The notes under the pieces: generated by a model
The model's database searches: none
Told to the model about the DNA's origin: nothing
What the model saw: the letters and a program-made list of their open reading frames with translations, nothing else
Program-made: the position numbers and the translations under genes
Shown here: positions 1-8,174 of the stretch, one piece after another
Position numbering within the stretch: the first letter of the stretch is position 1
Layout: every line of letters begins with the position of its first letter
Assembly: GCA_963744005.1 (NCBI GenBank)
Contig: CAVURU010000003.1
Span: forward strand, 3,506,224-3,570,223
Reading direction: 5' to 3'
DNA length: 64,000 bases
Source of the DNA: Palsa-504 sp963744005
Lineage (GTDB): Bacteria > Actinomycetota > Actinomycetes > Streptosporangiales > Streptosporangiaceae

Positions 1-1407
1 GCCAGCGGCACCCGCGGGCAGCAGGTGCAGGAGTTCAAGACCATGGTCCGGGCCCTGCACGAGGCGGGCATCGAGGTCATTCTCGACGTGGTGTACAACC
101 ACACCGCCGAAGGGAACCACCTGGGCCCGACGCTGTCGTTCCGCGGCATCGACAACGCCGCCTACTACCGGCTGGTCGACGACGACCGGCGCTACTACAT
201 GGACACCACGGGCACCGGGAACAGCCTGCTCATGCGGCACCCGCACGTGCTGCAGATGATCATGGACTCGCTGCGCTACTGGGTCATCGACATGCACGTG
301 GACGGGTTCCGGTTCGACCTGGCCGCCGCGCTGGCCCGGCAGTTCCACGAGGTGGACCGGCTGTCCGCGTTCTTCGACCTGGTCCAGCAGGACCCAGTGG
401 TATCCCAGGTCAAGCTGATCGCCGAGCCCTGGGACGTCGGTGACGGCGGATACCACGTCGGCAACTTCCCGCCGCTGTGGAGCGAGTGGAACGGCAAGTA
501 CCGGGACACCATCCGGGACTTCTGGCGCGGCCAGCCCGCCACCCTGCCGGAGTTCGCGTCCCGGCTCACCGGCTCCAGCGACCTGTACCAGCAGGACAGC
601 CGGCGCCCGGTCGCCTCGGTCAACTTCGTCACCGCGCACGACGGCTTCACCCTGCAGGACCTCGTCTCCTACAACCACAAGCACAACCAGGCCAACGGCG
701 AGGACAACCGGGACGGCAGTGACGACAACCGGTCCTGGAACTGCGGCGCCGAAGGTCCCACCGACGACAAGGCGGTGCTGGCCCTGCGGGCCCGGCAGAA
801 GCGCAACTTCCTGACCACGCTGCTGCTGTCCCAGGGCGTGCCGATGCTGCTGGCGGGCGACGAGATGGGACGCACCCAGCAGGGCAACAACAACGCTTAC
901 TGCCAGGACAACGAGATCTCCTGGGTCGACTGGGCGGTCCGGGCCGAGGAGGACACCGAGCTGCTGGACTACGTCCGCGCGCTCATCCGGCTGCGGGCCG
1001 AGCACCCGGTGTTCCGGCGGCGGCGGTTCTTCCGCGGCCAGGCCGGCCGCAGCGGGCGGCCGCGGCTCGGCGACATCGCCTGGCTCACCCTGACCGGGGA
1101 GGAGATGACCGGCCACGACTGGGACGCCGGCTTCGCCAAGTCGCTGACGGTGTTCCTCAACGGCCGGGCCATCACCGAGCCGGACCGGCGCGGCGGGCGC
1201 GTCGCCGACAGCTCCTTCCTGCTGCTGTTCAACGTCAGCGAGGACGACCTGACCTTCACCATCCCGGCCCGCCGTTACGGCCAGCGCTGGACCAGGGCAC
1301 TGGACACGGCCACGCCCGCGACGGACTTCGGCCACGACACCGCCCTCAAGCCGGGAGACGTGATCACGGTGATGAACCACTCCGTGCAGGTGCTCCACCG
1401 TGTCTGA
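1..1407 (+). CDS. glgX: Glycogen debranching enzyme GlgX, C-terminal part (5' end outside window)
   Basis: The reading frame is open from base 1, so only the last 468 codons are present. It hydrolyses alpha-1,6 branches of glycogen or maltodextrin in the cytoplasm. All four GH13 conserved regions are visible: region I DVVYNH (near bases 82-102), region II DGFRFDLA with the nucleophile Asp (codon 316-318), region III IAEPWD with the acid/base Glu (codon 424-426), and region IV TAHDGFTL (near 631-655). The tail is a beta-rich domain typical of GlgX. The stop overlaps the treY start by 8 bases, so glgX, treY and treZ are translationally coupled. A GTG at 25 is internal and not the true start. 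The debranched chains are the natural substrate of the next two enzymes. Confidence 0.95.
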   Translation, partial: ASGTRGQQVQEFKTMVRALHEAGIEVILDVVYNHTAEGNHLGPTLSFRGIDNAAYYRLVDDDRRYYMDTTGTGNSLLMRHPHVLQMIMDSLRYWVIDMHVDGFRFDLAAALARQFHEVDRLSAFFDLVQQDPVVSQVKLIAEPWDVGDGGYHVGNFPPLWSEWNGKYRDTIRDFWRGQPATLPEFASRLTGSSDLYQQDSRRPVASVNFVTAHDGFTLQDLVSYNHKHNQANGEDNRDGSDDNRSWNCGAEGPTDDKAVLALRARQKRNFLTTLLLSQGVPMLLAGDEMGRTQQGNNNAYCQDNEISWVDWAVRAEEDTELLDYVRALIRLRAEHPVFRRRRFFRGQAGRSGRPRLGDIAWLTLTGEEMTGHDWDAGFAKSLTVFLNGRAITEPDRRGGRVADSSFLLLFNVSEDDLTFTIPARRYGQRWTRALDTATPATDFGHDTALKPGDVITVMNHSVQVLHRV

Positions 1408-3934
1408 CCTGGCCTCCGAGGGTCAGGAAGGCCGACGGCGCCCGCAGTCCACCTACCGGCTCCAGCTGCGCTCGGGTTTCGGGTTCGCCGAGGCGGGAGA
1501 TCTCGCCGGCTATCTGGCCGACCTCGGCGTGACGCACGTCTACCTGTCGCCGATCCTGCAGGCCAGCCCGGGCTCCGCGCACGGCTACGACGTGGTGGAC
1601 CACTCGCGTGTCTCCACCGACCTGGGCGGGGAAGACGCCTTCCGCGCGATGGCCGAGCAGTTCCACCAGCACGGGCTGGGCATCGTGCTCGACATCGTCC
1701 CGAACCACATGGCCCGGCCCACCCCGGAGTCCCTCAACAAGCAGCTGTGGTCGGTACTGTTCGAGGGCCGCGCCTCGGCGTACGCCCACTGGTTCGACAT
1801 CGACTGGGACGCGCAAGACGGCAAGATGCTGTTGCCGATCCTGGCCGGCCCGCTGGAGAAGTGCCTGGACGACCTGATCATCGACACGGCGCCGAAGAAT
1901 CCCGGCCACGCCGAGCACCGGGGCCCGGTGCTGCGCTACTTCGACCATGTGCTGCCGCTGCGCGGCGGCGTGGCCGACCTGCCGCTCGGCGTCCTGCTGG
2001 CCCAGCAGCACTACCAGCTGGCCGACTGGCACGACGCGGCCACCCAGCTCAACTGGCGCCGGTTCTTCGACATCGACACCCTGATCGCCATCCGGGTCGA
2101 GGATCCCGACGTGTTCGAGGCCACTCACCAGGTGCCGCTGCGGCTGGCCCGGGAGGGACTGATCGACGGGCTGCGGGTGGATCATCCCGACGGCCTGGCC
2201 GATCCGGCTGGCTACCTGACCCGGCTGGCGGCGGCGAGCGGCGGCCGCTGGGTGGTGGTGGAGAAGATCCTGGCCCGGGGCGAGGAACTGCCCGCCTGGG
2301 ACTGCGCGGGCACCACGGGTTACGACATGCTCGCGCTGATCGACGGGCTGTTCCTCGACCCGGCGGGCGAGCGGCCGCTGACTGCGGCTTACGTCCGCTT
2401 CACCGGCGGGAAGCCGGACTTCGCCGAGGTGGCCCGGGACGCCAAGCGCGGTATCGCCGACGCCACGTTCACCGCCGAGCTGTCCCGGCTGACCCGGCTG
2501 TTCGCCCGGGCCGGCTTCCCGGCCCTGGCCGGGACCGGCGAGGGCGACCTGCATGACGTGCTGGTCGAGCTGCTGGCCGCGTTCGGCGTGTACCGGGCCT
2601 ACGTGACCCCGGGCGAGCCGCCACCCGAGGCCGCCTCGGCGGTGTTCGCCGCCGCGGCCGCTGCGGCCCGCGACGAGCTGGACTCCCGGCTGCACGCCGC
2701 GCTGGACGCGGTGTGCGCGGCCGTGCTAGGCGTCGGCGGGACGTCCGGGGACGCGGACCAGCAGGCGGCCCGCGACGAGCTGGTCGTGCGGTTCGGCCAG
2801 ACCACCGGCCCGGTGGTGGCCAAGGGGGTCGAGGACACCGCGTTCTACCGCTGGCCGCGCCTGACGGCGCTCAACGAGGTGGGCGGTGACCCGGACCTGT
2901 TCGGGGCCAGCCCGGCGGAGTTCCACGCGGCTGCGGCCCGGCTGGCCGACCGCTGGCCGGCCACCATGACCACCTTGTCGACCCACGACACCAAGCGCCA
3001 GGAGGACGTGCGGGCCCGGCTGGCCGTGCTGGCCGAGTGGCCGGAGGACTGGGCTCACAAGGTGGCCGAATGGCATGGCCTGGCCGTCTGGCTCACGGAC
3101 GGCGCGGCCGCCCAGGCCACCGAGCGGGCGCCCGAGCCCGACCTGGAGTACCTGCTGTGGCAGACCGTGACCGGCGGGTGGCTGCTGGGCGAGGACCGGC
3201 TGCGCTCCTACCTCGACAAGGCGATGCACGAAGCCAAGACGCGGACCTCGTGGACGGTGCGTGACCCGGGCTACGAGCAGGCCGTGCTGGGCCTGGCCGA
3301 CGCCATCCTGGCTGATCCGGAGCGGGTCGCGGGCATCGCCGAGTTCGTGGCCCGGATCGCGCCGGACGCCCGGGTGAACTCCCTCGGCGCCAAGCTGGTC
3401 CAGCTCACCATGCCCGGGGTCCCGGACGTCTACCAGGGCTGCGAGCTGACCGGGCTGTCGCTGGTGGATCCGGACAACCGTCGTCCGGTCGACTACCATC
3501 GTCGCCGGAGGCTGCTGGCCGCCATCCGGGACGGCCAGGAGGTCGTCGGCCTGGACGCGGAAAAGCTGCTGGTCACCACCCGTGCGCTGCACCTGCGCCG
3601 GGACCACCCCGAATGGTTTTCCGGCCGTTACGGGCCGCTGGCGGCGGAGGGCCCGGCGGCCGAGCACGCCGTGGCCTTCCAGCGCGGCGATCAGGCGGTC
3701 ACCGTCGTCACCCGGCTCCCCGCGGGCTTGCGCCGGCGCGGCGGCTGGGCCGACACGACCCTGCCGCTGCCCCGGCTGCACTGGCGGGACGTGCTGACCG
3801 GGGCCCGGCACGCCGGGCTGCGGCCGCTGCTGTCGGACCTGACCCGGTGGCTCCCGGTCGCGCTGCTGGTCCCGGAAGAGGTCTACCTGGCGGAGCGGGA
3901 CCAGGAGCGGCTCGCGGGCGAGTCCGCCCGATGA
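1400..3934 (+). CDS. treY: Maltooligosyl trehalose synthase TreY
   Basis: TreY (GH13_26) isomerises the reducing-end alpha-1,4 bond of maltooligosaccharides into the alpha-1,1 bond of maltooligosyl trehalose. The 844-residue product has the family N-terminus (STYRLQLRSGFGF), the LSPILQASPGSAHGYD loop, DIVPNHM, GLRVDHPDGLADP with the nucleophile Asp, VEKILARGEELP with the catalytic Glu, and TLSTHDTKRQEDVRARL near residues 525-545. Length fits the family (about 700-850). The GTG start overlaps glgX by 8 bases, and the TGA stop overlaps the treZ ATG (ATGA), indicating one operon. Confidence 0.97.
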   Translation: MSDLASEGQEGRRRPQSTYRLQLRSGFGFAEAGDLAGYLADLGVTHVYLSPILQASPGSAHGYDVVDHSRVSTDLGGEDAFRAMAEQFHQHGLGIVLDIVPNHMARPTPESLNKQLWSVLFEGRASAYAHWFDIDWDAQDGKMLLPILAGPLEKCLDDLIIDTAPKNPGHAEHRGPVLRYFDHVLPLRGGVADLPLGVLLAQQHYQLADWHDAATQLNWRRFFDIDTLIAIRVEDPDVFEATHQVPLRLAREGLIDGLRVDHPDGLADPAGYLTRLAAASGGRWVVVEKILARGEELPAWDCAGTTGYDMLALIDGLFLDPAGERPLTAAYVRFTGGKPDFAEVARDAKRGIADATFTAELSRLTRLFARAGFPALAGTGEGDLHDVLVELLAAFGVYRAYVTPGEPPPEAASAVFAAAAAAARDELDSRLHAALDAVCAAVLGVGGTSGDADQQAARDELVVRFGQTTGPVVAKGVEDTAFYRWPRLTALNEVGGDPDLFGASPAEFHAAAARLADRWPATMTTLSTHDTKRQEDVRARLAVLAEWPEDWAHKVAEWHGLAVWLTDGAAAQATERAPEPDLEYLLWQTVTGGWLLGEDRLRSYLDKAMHEAKTRTSWTVRDPGYEQAVLGLADAILADPERVAGIAEFVARIAPDARVNSLGAKLVQLTMPGVPDVYQGCELTGLSLVDPDNRRPVDYHRRRRLLAAIRDGQEVVGLDAEKLLVTTRALHLRRDHPEWFSGRYGPLAAEGPAAEHAVAFQRGDQAVTVVTRLPAGLRRRGGWADTTLPLPRLHWRDVLTGARHAGLRPLLSDLTRWLPVALLVPEEVYLAERDQERLAGESAR

Positions 3935-5707
3935 CCGCGTTCTGTGTCTGGGCCCCGGCCGCGGCCCGGGCCGAGGTGGAGGTGGCCGGCCAGCGCCATC
4001 CGATGGCCCGCGACGACGCCGGGCCAGCGGGCTGGTGGAGCGCGGAGGTGCCCGGCCCGGCCACCGGGGTTGACTACGGTTTCCGGCTGGACGACGGTGA
4101 GCTGCTGCCCGATCCGCGGTCACCGCGGCAGCCGGACGGGATCACCGGCCTGAGCCGGAGCTACGATCATTCCGCGTTCGGCTGGACCGACCACCGCTGG
4201 CGCGGCGGCCCGCTGGCCGGGATGGTCATCTACGAGCTGCACGTCGGCACGTTCACCGCCGACGGCACTTTCGACGCGGCCATCGGGCGGCTGGACCACC
4301 TGATCCAGCTGGGCGTGCGCGCGGTGGAGCTGATGCCGGTCGCGGCGTTTCCCGGCCGGCACGGCTGGGGCTACGACGGGATCCTGCTGTGGGCCGTGCA
4401 CGAGCCGTACGGCGGCCCGGACGGGCTGAAGCGGTTCGTGGACGCCTGCCACGCGCGCGGGCTGGCCGTCCTGCTCGACGTGGTCTACAACCACGTGGGC
4501 ATCGGGAACCGGCTGGCCGACTTCGGGCCCTACTTCACCGAGGCGCACGTGACCCCGTGGGGACCGGCGGTGAACCTGGACCAGCCCGGGTCTGATGAGG
4601 TCCGCGCCTACCTCATCAGCAACGCGCTGATGTGGCTGCGCGACTACCACCTGGACGGCCTGCGGCTGGATGCGGTGCACGCCCTGGAAGACCACCGTGC
4701 GCGGCATTTCCTGGAGGAGCTCGCGGCCCGGGTCGAGGCACTCGCGGCCCAGCTGAACCGGGAGCTGGTCCTGGTGGCCGAGTCCGACCTGAACGATCCC
4801 CGCCTCGTCACCTCCCGCGAGGCGGGCGGCTACGGGCTGACCGGCCAGTGGAGCGATGACTTCCACCACGCCGTGCACTCGGCGGTCACCGGCGAGCGGC
4901 AGGGTTACTACGGCGACTTCGGGTCGATGGCCGCGCTGGCCAAGACCTACACCAAGGTGTTCTTCCACGACGGGACCTGGTCCAGCTTCCGCGGCCGGGG
5001 CCACGGGCGGCCGGTGGACGTGTTCCGGGTGCCGGCCTACCGGTTCCTGGGCTACATCCAGGATCACGACCAGGTCGGCAACCGGGCCACCGGCGACCGG
5101 ATCGCCGCCGCCCTGCCCGGCGCCCTGGTCAAGGTGGCGGCCGGCCTGGTGCTGACCAGCCCGTTCACTCCGATGCTGTTCATGGGCGAGGAGTGGGGAG
5201 CCGACACCCCGTGGCAGTACTTCACGGACCACATCGAGCCCTGGCTGGCCAAGGCGGTGGCCGAGGGCCGCAAGGCGGAGTTCGCCGAGCACGGCTGGGC
5301 CGCCGCCGAGATCCCGGACCCGCAGGATGAGGCGACCTTCGAGCGCTCCCGGCTGGACTGGAGCCAGCCCGGCCGGGAGCCGCACGCCGGGATCCTGGCC
5401 TGGTACCGGGAGCTGATCGCGCTGCGGCGGGCTCGCCCGGAGCTGACCGATCCCCGGCTCGCCTGCCTGCGGGCCGACTTCGACGAGGAGGCCCGCTGGC
5501 TGCTGGTCCGCCGCGGAGCGCTGCGGGTGGCGGCCAATCTCGGTCCCGGGCCGGTCCGGCTCGCGCTCGGGCGGGCCGGCCACCGCGGTACTCGCGGCGT
5601 CCGGCCCGGACGTCACCATCGAGCAGGACACGGTCACCGTCCCGGCGGCCGCCTTCGCCGTCGTCGAGACGCGGCCGGGGCCCGGACCGGAACATGCCTC
5701 AAGCTGA
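3931..5707 (+). pseudogene. treZ: Maltooligosyl trehalose trehalohydrolase TreZ (single-base frameshift near the C-terminus)
   Basis: TreZ releases free trehalose from the TreY product. The ATG overlaps the treY stop. The N-terminal beta domain (FCVWAPAA) is followed by the GH13 core: DVVYNHVGIGNRL, GLRLDAVHALEDH with the nucleophile Asp, LVAESDLNDPR with the Glu, and QDHDQVGNRATGDR. The initial frame runs to 5733, but its last 50 residues are Arg-rich nonsense. Dropping one G from the GGG at 5569-5571 restores a normal TreZ tail (GGPATAVLAASGPDVTIEQ, ending near FAVVETRPG) that stops at TGA 5705-5707, tail-to-tail with the next gene. The enzyme core is intact, so the break is probably a sequencing error or a very recent mutation. 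Confidence 0.9.
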
Positions 5708-6898
5708 CGCGGCCGGGTAGTCCGGCAGGGTGATGGCCGCCGCGGTCCGGGTCGACACGTAGCGGATCAGCTTCCGGGTGGGCAGGTGACGCAGCACGTG
5801 GAAGAAACGGTCCCGGCGGCGGATGTCCCGCTCGGTCCGCGGGGCCAGGAAATCCCGCCCGCCGCGGGCCTGCTTCTGCCCGCGGGCCACGTAGGGCCGC
5901 AGCAGCCGTTCGTACCGGCCGAACGCGGCCTGGTAGTCACCGTCCGCCGCGGCCAGCTCGCCGGCCAGGACGTAGGCGGCGACCACGGCCGTGCCGGTGC
6001 CGTTCCCGCCGGGCCCGGCGGCGTAGCCGGCGTCGCCGATGAGGGCCGTCCGCCCCGCCGACCAGCGGTCGAGATGCACCTGGCTGACCGAGTCGAAGTA
6101 GAAGTCGTCCGCCGTCTTCATCTGGCCGAGCAGCTCGGGCACGTGCCAGCCCATCCCGTCGAAGGCCCGGGCCAGGAGGGCCTGCTGGGCCGCCGTGTCC
6201 CGGTCAGCGGCACCGGCCTCGAGCTCGCCGTCCGCCGCGAAGAAGAACTGGGCCACCGCCCGCCCGGCCTGGCCGGAGCTGAACACGGCGGCCGTGCGGC
6301 CGGGCGCGCTGTGCAGTAGCCCGGAATGATCGAGCCCGAAGGACCCGGACACGCTGAAGATCGACACGTACAGGCCCAGGTCATGCACGGGCGCGGGCTG
6401 ATCGGTGAAGGCGAGGCGGCGGACGGCCGAGTGCAGGCCGTCGGCCCCGATGACCAGGTCGAAGACGCGCGGCGCCGCATGGCAGAAGGTCACCCGGACG
6501 CCGCCGGGCTGCTGCTGCAGCCCGGTGATCGAGTCGCCGAACAGGTACTCGGTGCCGTCCCGGGTCGCCTCGTAGAGGATCCGGCCCAGATCACCGCGGA
6601 GGATCTCCACGTCACCGGCGAAGATCTCGGCTGGCATCGACGCCGCCGCGGTGCCGTCGGCCCGGACGTAGGTGGTCGTGGTGAGGTGCGTCTGCTGTGC
6701 CCTGATCTGGTCCAGCAGGCCCATCCGGGCCAGCACGGACAGGTGGGCTGTGCCGCGGAAGTCCACCGCGTAACCGCCGCCGCGGGACCGGGGCGCACGC
6801 TCGATGACCGTCGGGCGGAACCCGTAACGGCGAAGCCAGTAGGCCAGGGCCGGGCCGGCCACGCTCGCCCCGGAGATCAGGATGTTCTGGTTGTCCAT
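5699..6898 (-). CDS. FAD-dependent aromatic-type monooxygenase
   Basis: This 399-residue cytoplasmic flavoprotein belongs to the group A (p-hydroxybenzoate hydroxylase-like) monooxygenases. It has an N-terminal dinucleotide-binding motif ISGASVAGPALAYWL, the DG motif VIGADGLHSAVR, and the GD motif ALIGDAGYAAGPGGNGTG that contacts the FAD ribityl and phosphate. The start is ATG 6898 (MDNQNILISG). The open frame continues upstream to 7561, but that part is antisense to the TetR gene and is rejected. It is divergent from the TetR regulator across an AT-rich palindromic spacer, so local repression is likely. Substrate cannot be read from sequence; related proteins oxidise tetracyclines, rifamycins or plant phenolics. 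Confidence 0.9.
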   Translation of the reverse strand: MDNQNILISGASVAGPALAYWLRRYGFRPTVIERAPRSRGGGYAVDFRGTAHLSVLARMGLLDQIRAQQTHLTTTTYVRADGTAAASMPAEIFAGDVEILRGDLGRILYEATRDGTEYLFGDSITGLQQQPGGVRVTFCHAAPRVFDLVIGADGLHSAVRRLAFTDQPAPVHDLGLYVSIFSVSGSFGLDHSGLLHSAPGRTAAVFSSGQAGRAVAQFFFAADGELEAGAADRDTAAQQALLARAFDGMGWHVPELLGQMKTADDFYFDSVSQVHLDRWSAGRTALIGDAGYAAGPGGNGTGTAVVAAYVLAGELAAADGDYQAAFGRYERLLRPYVARGQKQARGGRDFLAPRTERDIRRRDRFFHVLRHLPTRKLIRYVSTRTAAAITLPDYPAASA

Positions 6899-6907
6899 GC
6901 CGGCATC

Positions 6908-6945
6908 ATACAAATGTCTAATACATACGTATAGAACGCTTGTAT
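6908..6945. promoter_or_regulatory. Candidate TetR operator in divergent promoter region
   Basis: The 69-base spacer between the divergent monooxygenase and TetR genes is strikingly AT-rich. It holds inverted arms ATACAA (6908-6913) and TTGTAT (6940-6945) around an inner palindrome ATACGTAT (6925-6932). Nested dyads in a divergent spacer are typical TetR-family operators that control both genes. Palindromes are seen; regulator binding is inferred. Confidence 0.55.
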
Positions 6946-6967
6946 AGATAGTTGCTAGGCTCCGGTC

Positions 6968-7552
6968 ATGAGCCACCGCGAGGACCTGCTGGACGGCGCC
7001 GTCACCTGCCTGCGGGAGAAGGGCTACGCCCAGACCACAGCCCGGGACATCGTGGCGGCCTCCGGGACCAACCTGGCCTCCATCGGCTACCACTACGGTT
7101 CGCTGAAGGCCCTGCTCAACGCGGCGGTGCTCAAGGCCCTGGATGACTTCGGCGAGCAGATGGCCCAGGCCATGAGCGCCGCCGACGCCGCCGCCACCCC
7201 GCTGGAGCGCTTCGAGCGCTTCTGGGCCGAGGTCATCGACTCGTTCGCGACCAGCCGCGAGGTGTGGCTGGCTACGTTCGACATCTTCGCCGTGGCCCAG
7301 CGGGACCACGAGCTGCGCGCCGCGGTGGCCGACGGTATTGAAGACGCCCGGGCGCTGTGGGCGCAGATGCTGTACGGCGTGGACCCCGCCGACTCCCGCC
7401 GCGCCCGGGCGGTGGGATCGGTGCACCAGGCGCTGGTCAGCGGGGTCCTGGTGCAGTGGCTGCTCGATCCGGACCGGGCCCCGTCGCCCGCCGACCTGGC
7501 CCGGGCCATGGGGGACATCGCCACCCGGATCGCCCCCGCGGCCTCCGCCTAG
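6968..7552 (+). CDS. TetR/AcrR-family transcriptional regulator
   Basis: A 194-residue one-domain repressor. The N-terminal helix-turn-helix is classical (HREDLLDGAVTCLREKGYAQTT, then ARDIVAASGTNLASIGYHYG, residues about 3-48). The remaining all-helical part is the ligand-binding/dimer domain (FERFWAEVIDSFATSREVW). ATG 6968 lies directly downstream of the palindromic spacer. The likely target is the divergent monooxygenase gene plus itself, with an aromatic effector as inducer; this is inference from layout. Confidence 0.92.
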   Translation: MSHREDLLDGAVTCLREKGYAQTTARDIVAASGTNLASIGYHYGSLKALLNAAVLKALDDFGEQMAQAMSAADAAATPLERFERFWAEVIDSFATSREVWLATFDIFAVAQRDHELRAAVADGIEDARALWAQMLYGVDPADSRRARAVGSVHQALVSGVLVQWLLDPDRAPSPADLARAMGDIATRIAPAASA

Positions 7553-7759
7553 CCGTTCCACGTGAATCGCCCGGGAGCCGCCGGTGCGAGCGCGACGGCA
7601 TTACCGACTGGTGACGGGGCGTCCCGGGGCTGAACCCCGCGGCCGGCAGGCCCGTCTTTCGGGGTAGTGGCCCGTGCCGCGGCCGCTGCGTCATCACCGC
7701 CTTCTTTCGCATCGGCCGCGGCGCTGGTCCAGGCCCTCTCCGGAAAGGCGGGTGATGAG

Positions 7760-8110
7760 ATGGCACCGAACGGGCAGGCCGCCTGCCCCTGCTGCATCCG
7801 GCACGCGGAGACGGTGCTGGCCGCGGCGCGCAGGCGGATGGCCGCCGCGCTCGCGGTGGCCCTGATCACGGTCCTGGACATCGCGAGCCTGTCCGGCCGC
7901 CCGGCCCGGGCGCAGCCTGCGGCGAACGCCGCCGCGGCGCCCGGGGCCTGGACCGGCCCGGCGGCCCGCATCGCCCTGATCGCCATCGCCCTGATCGCCC
8001 TGGCCGCGTTCGCTGTCCTGCCCGGCCTGACCCGGGCGGCCCGCCGCCGGGCGGGTGCCCGCGACTGGCGGGCCCGGCCAGCGGGCCGCGACGCCTCGGC
8101 CGCGGGTTAA
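7760..8110 (+). CDS. Small membrane protein with N-terminal CPCC motif, function unknown
   Basis: The frame is open from 7667, but ATG 7760 is preferred: it follows a purine-rich GGAAAGGCGGGTGA stretch and begins MAPNGQAACPCCIRHAETV. The product is 116 residues with two hydrophobic segments (about residues 30-45 and 72-92), separated by an Ala/Pro-rich loop, and ends in an Arg-rich cytoplasmic tail. The CPCC motif could bind metal or be a redox pair. It lies 64 bases upstream of the HerA-like ATPase on the same strand. I do not recognise a named family. Confidence 0.5.
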   Translation: MAPNGQAACPCCIRHAETVLAAARRRMAAALAVALITVLDIASLSGRPARAQPAANAAAAPGAWTGPAARIALIAIALIALAAFAVLPGLTRAARRRAGARDWRARPAGRDASAAG

Positions 8111-8174
8111 GGTACCCGTGTCGGGATGTAGCAAATTGGTGGAAACGCAGCATGCCTTCGGCCAGGGTGAAGCC

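Noticed and set aside
1364..2695. 443-codon open frame antisense to treY
   Set aside because: High-GC shadow frame: Gly/Arg/Gln-rich, no domain, opposite to a well-conserved enzyme.
4120..5637. 505-codon open frame antisense to treZ
   Set aside because: No recognisable motif; explained by third-position GC bias of treZ.
6899..7561. N-terminal extension of the monooxygenase frame
   Set aside because: Overlaps the TetR gene in antisense and has no conserved sequence; ATG 6898 gives the normal flavoprotein start.
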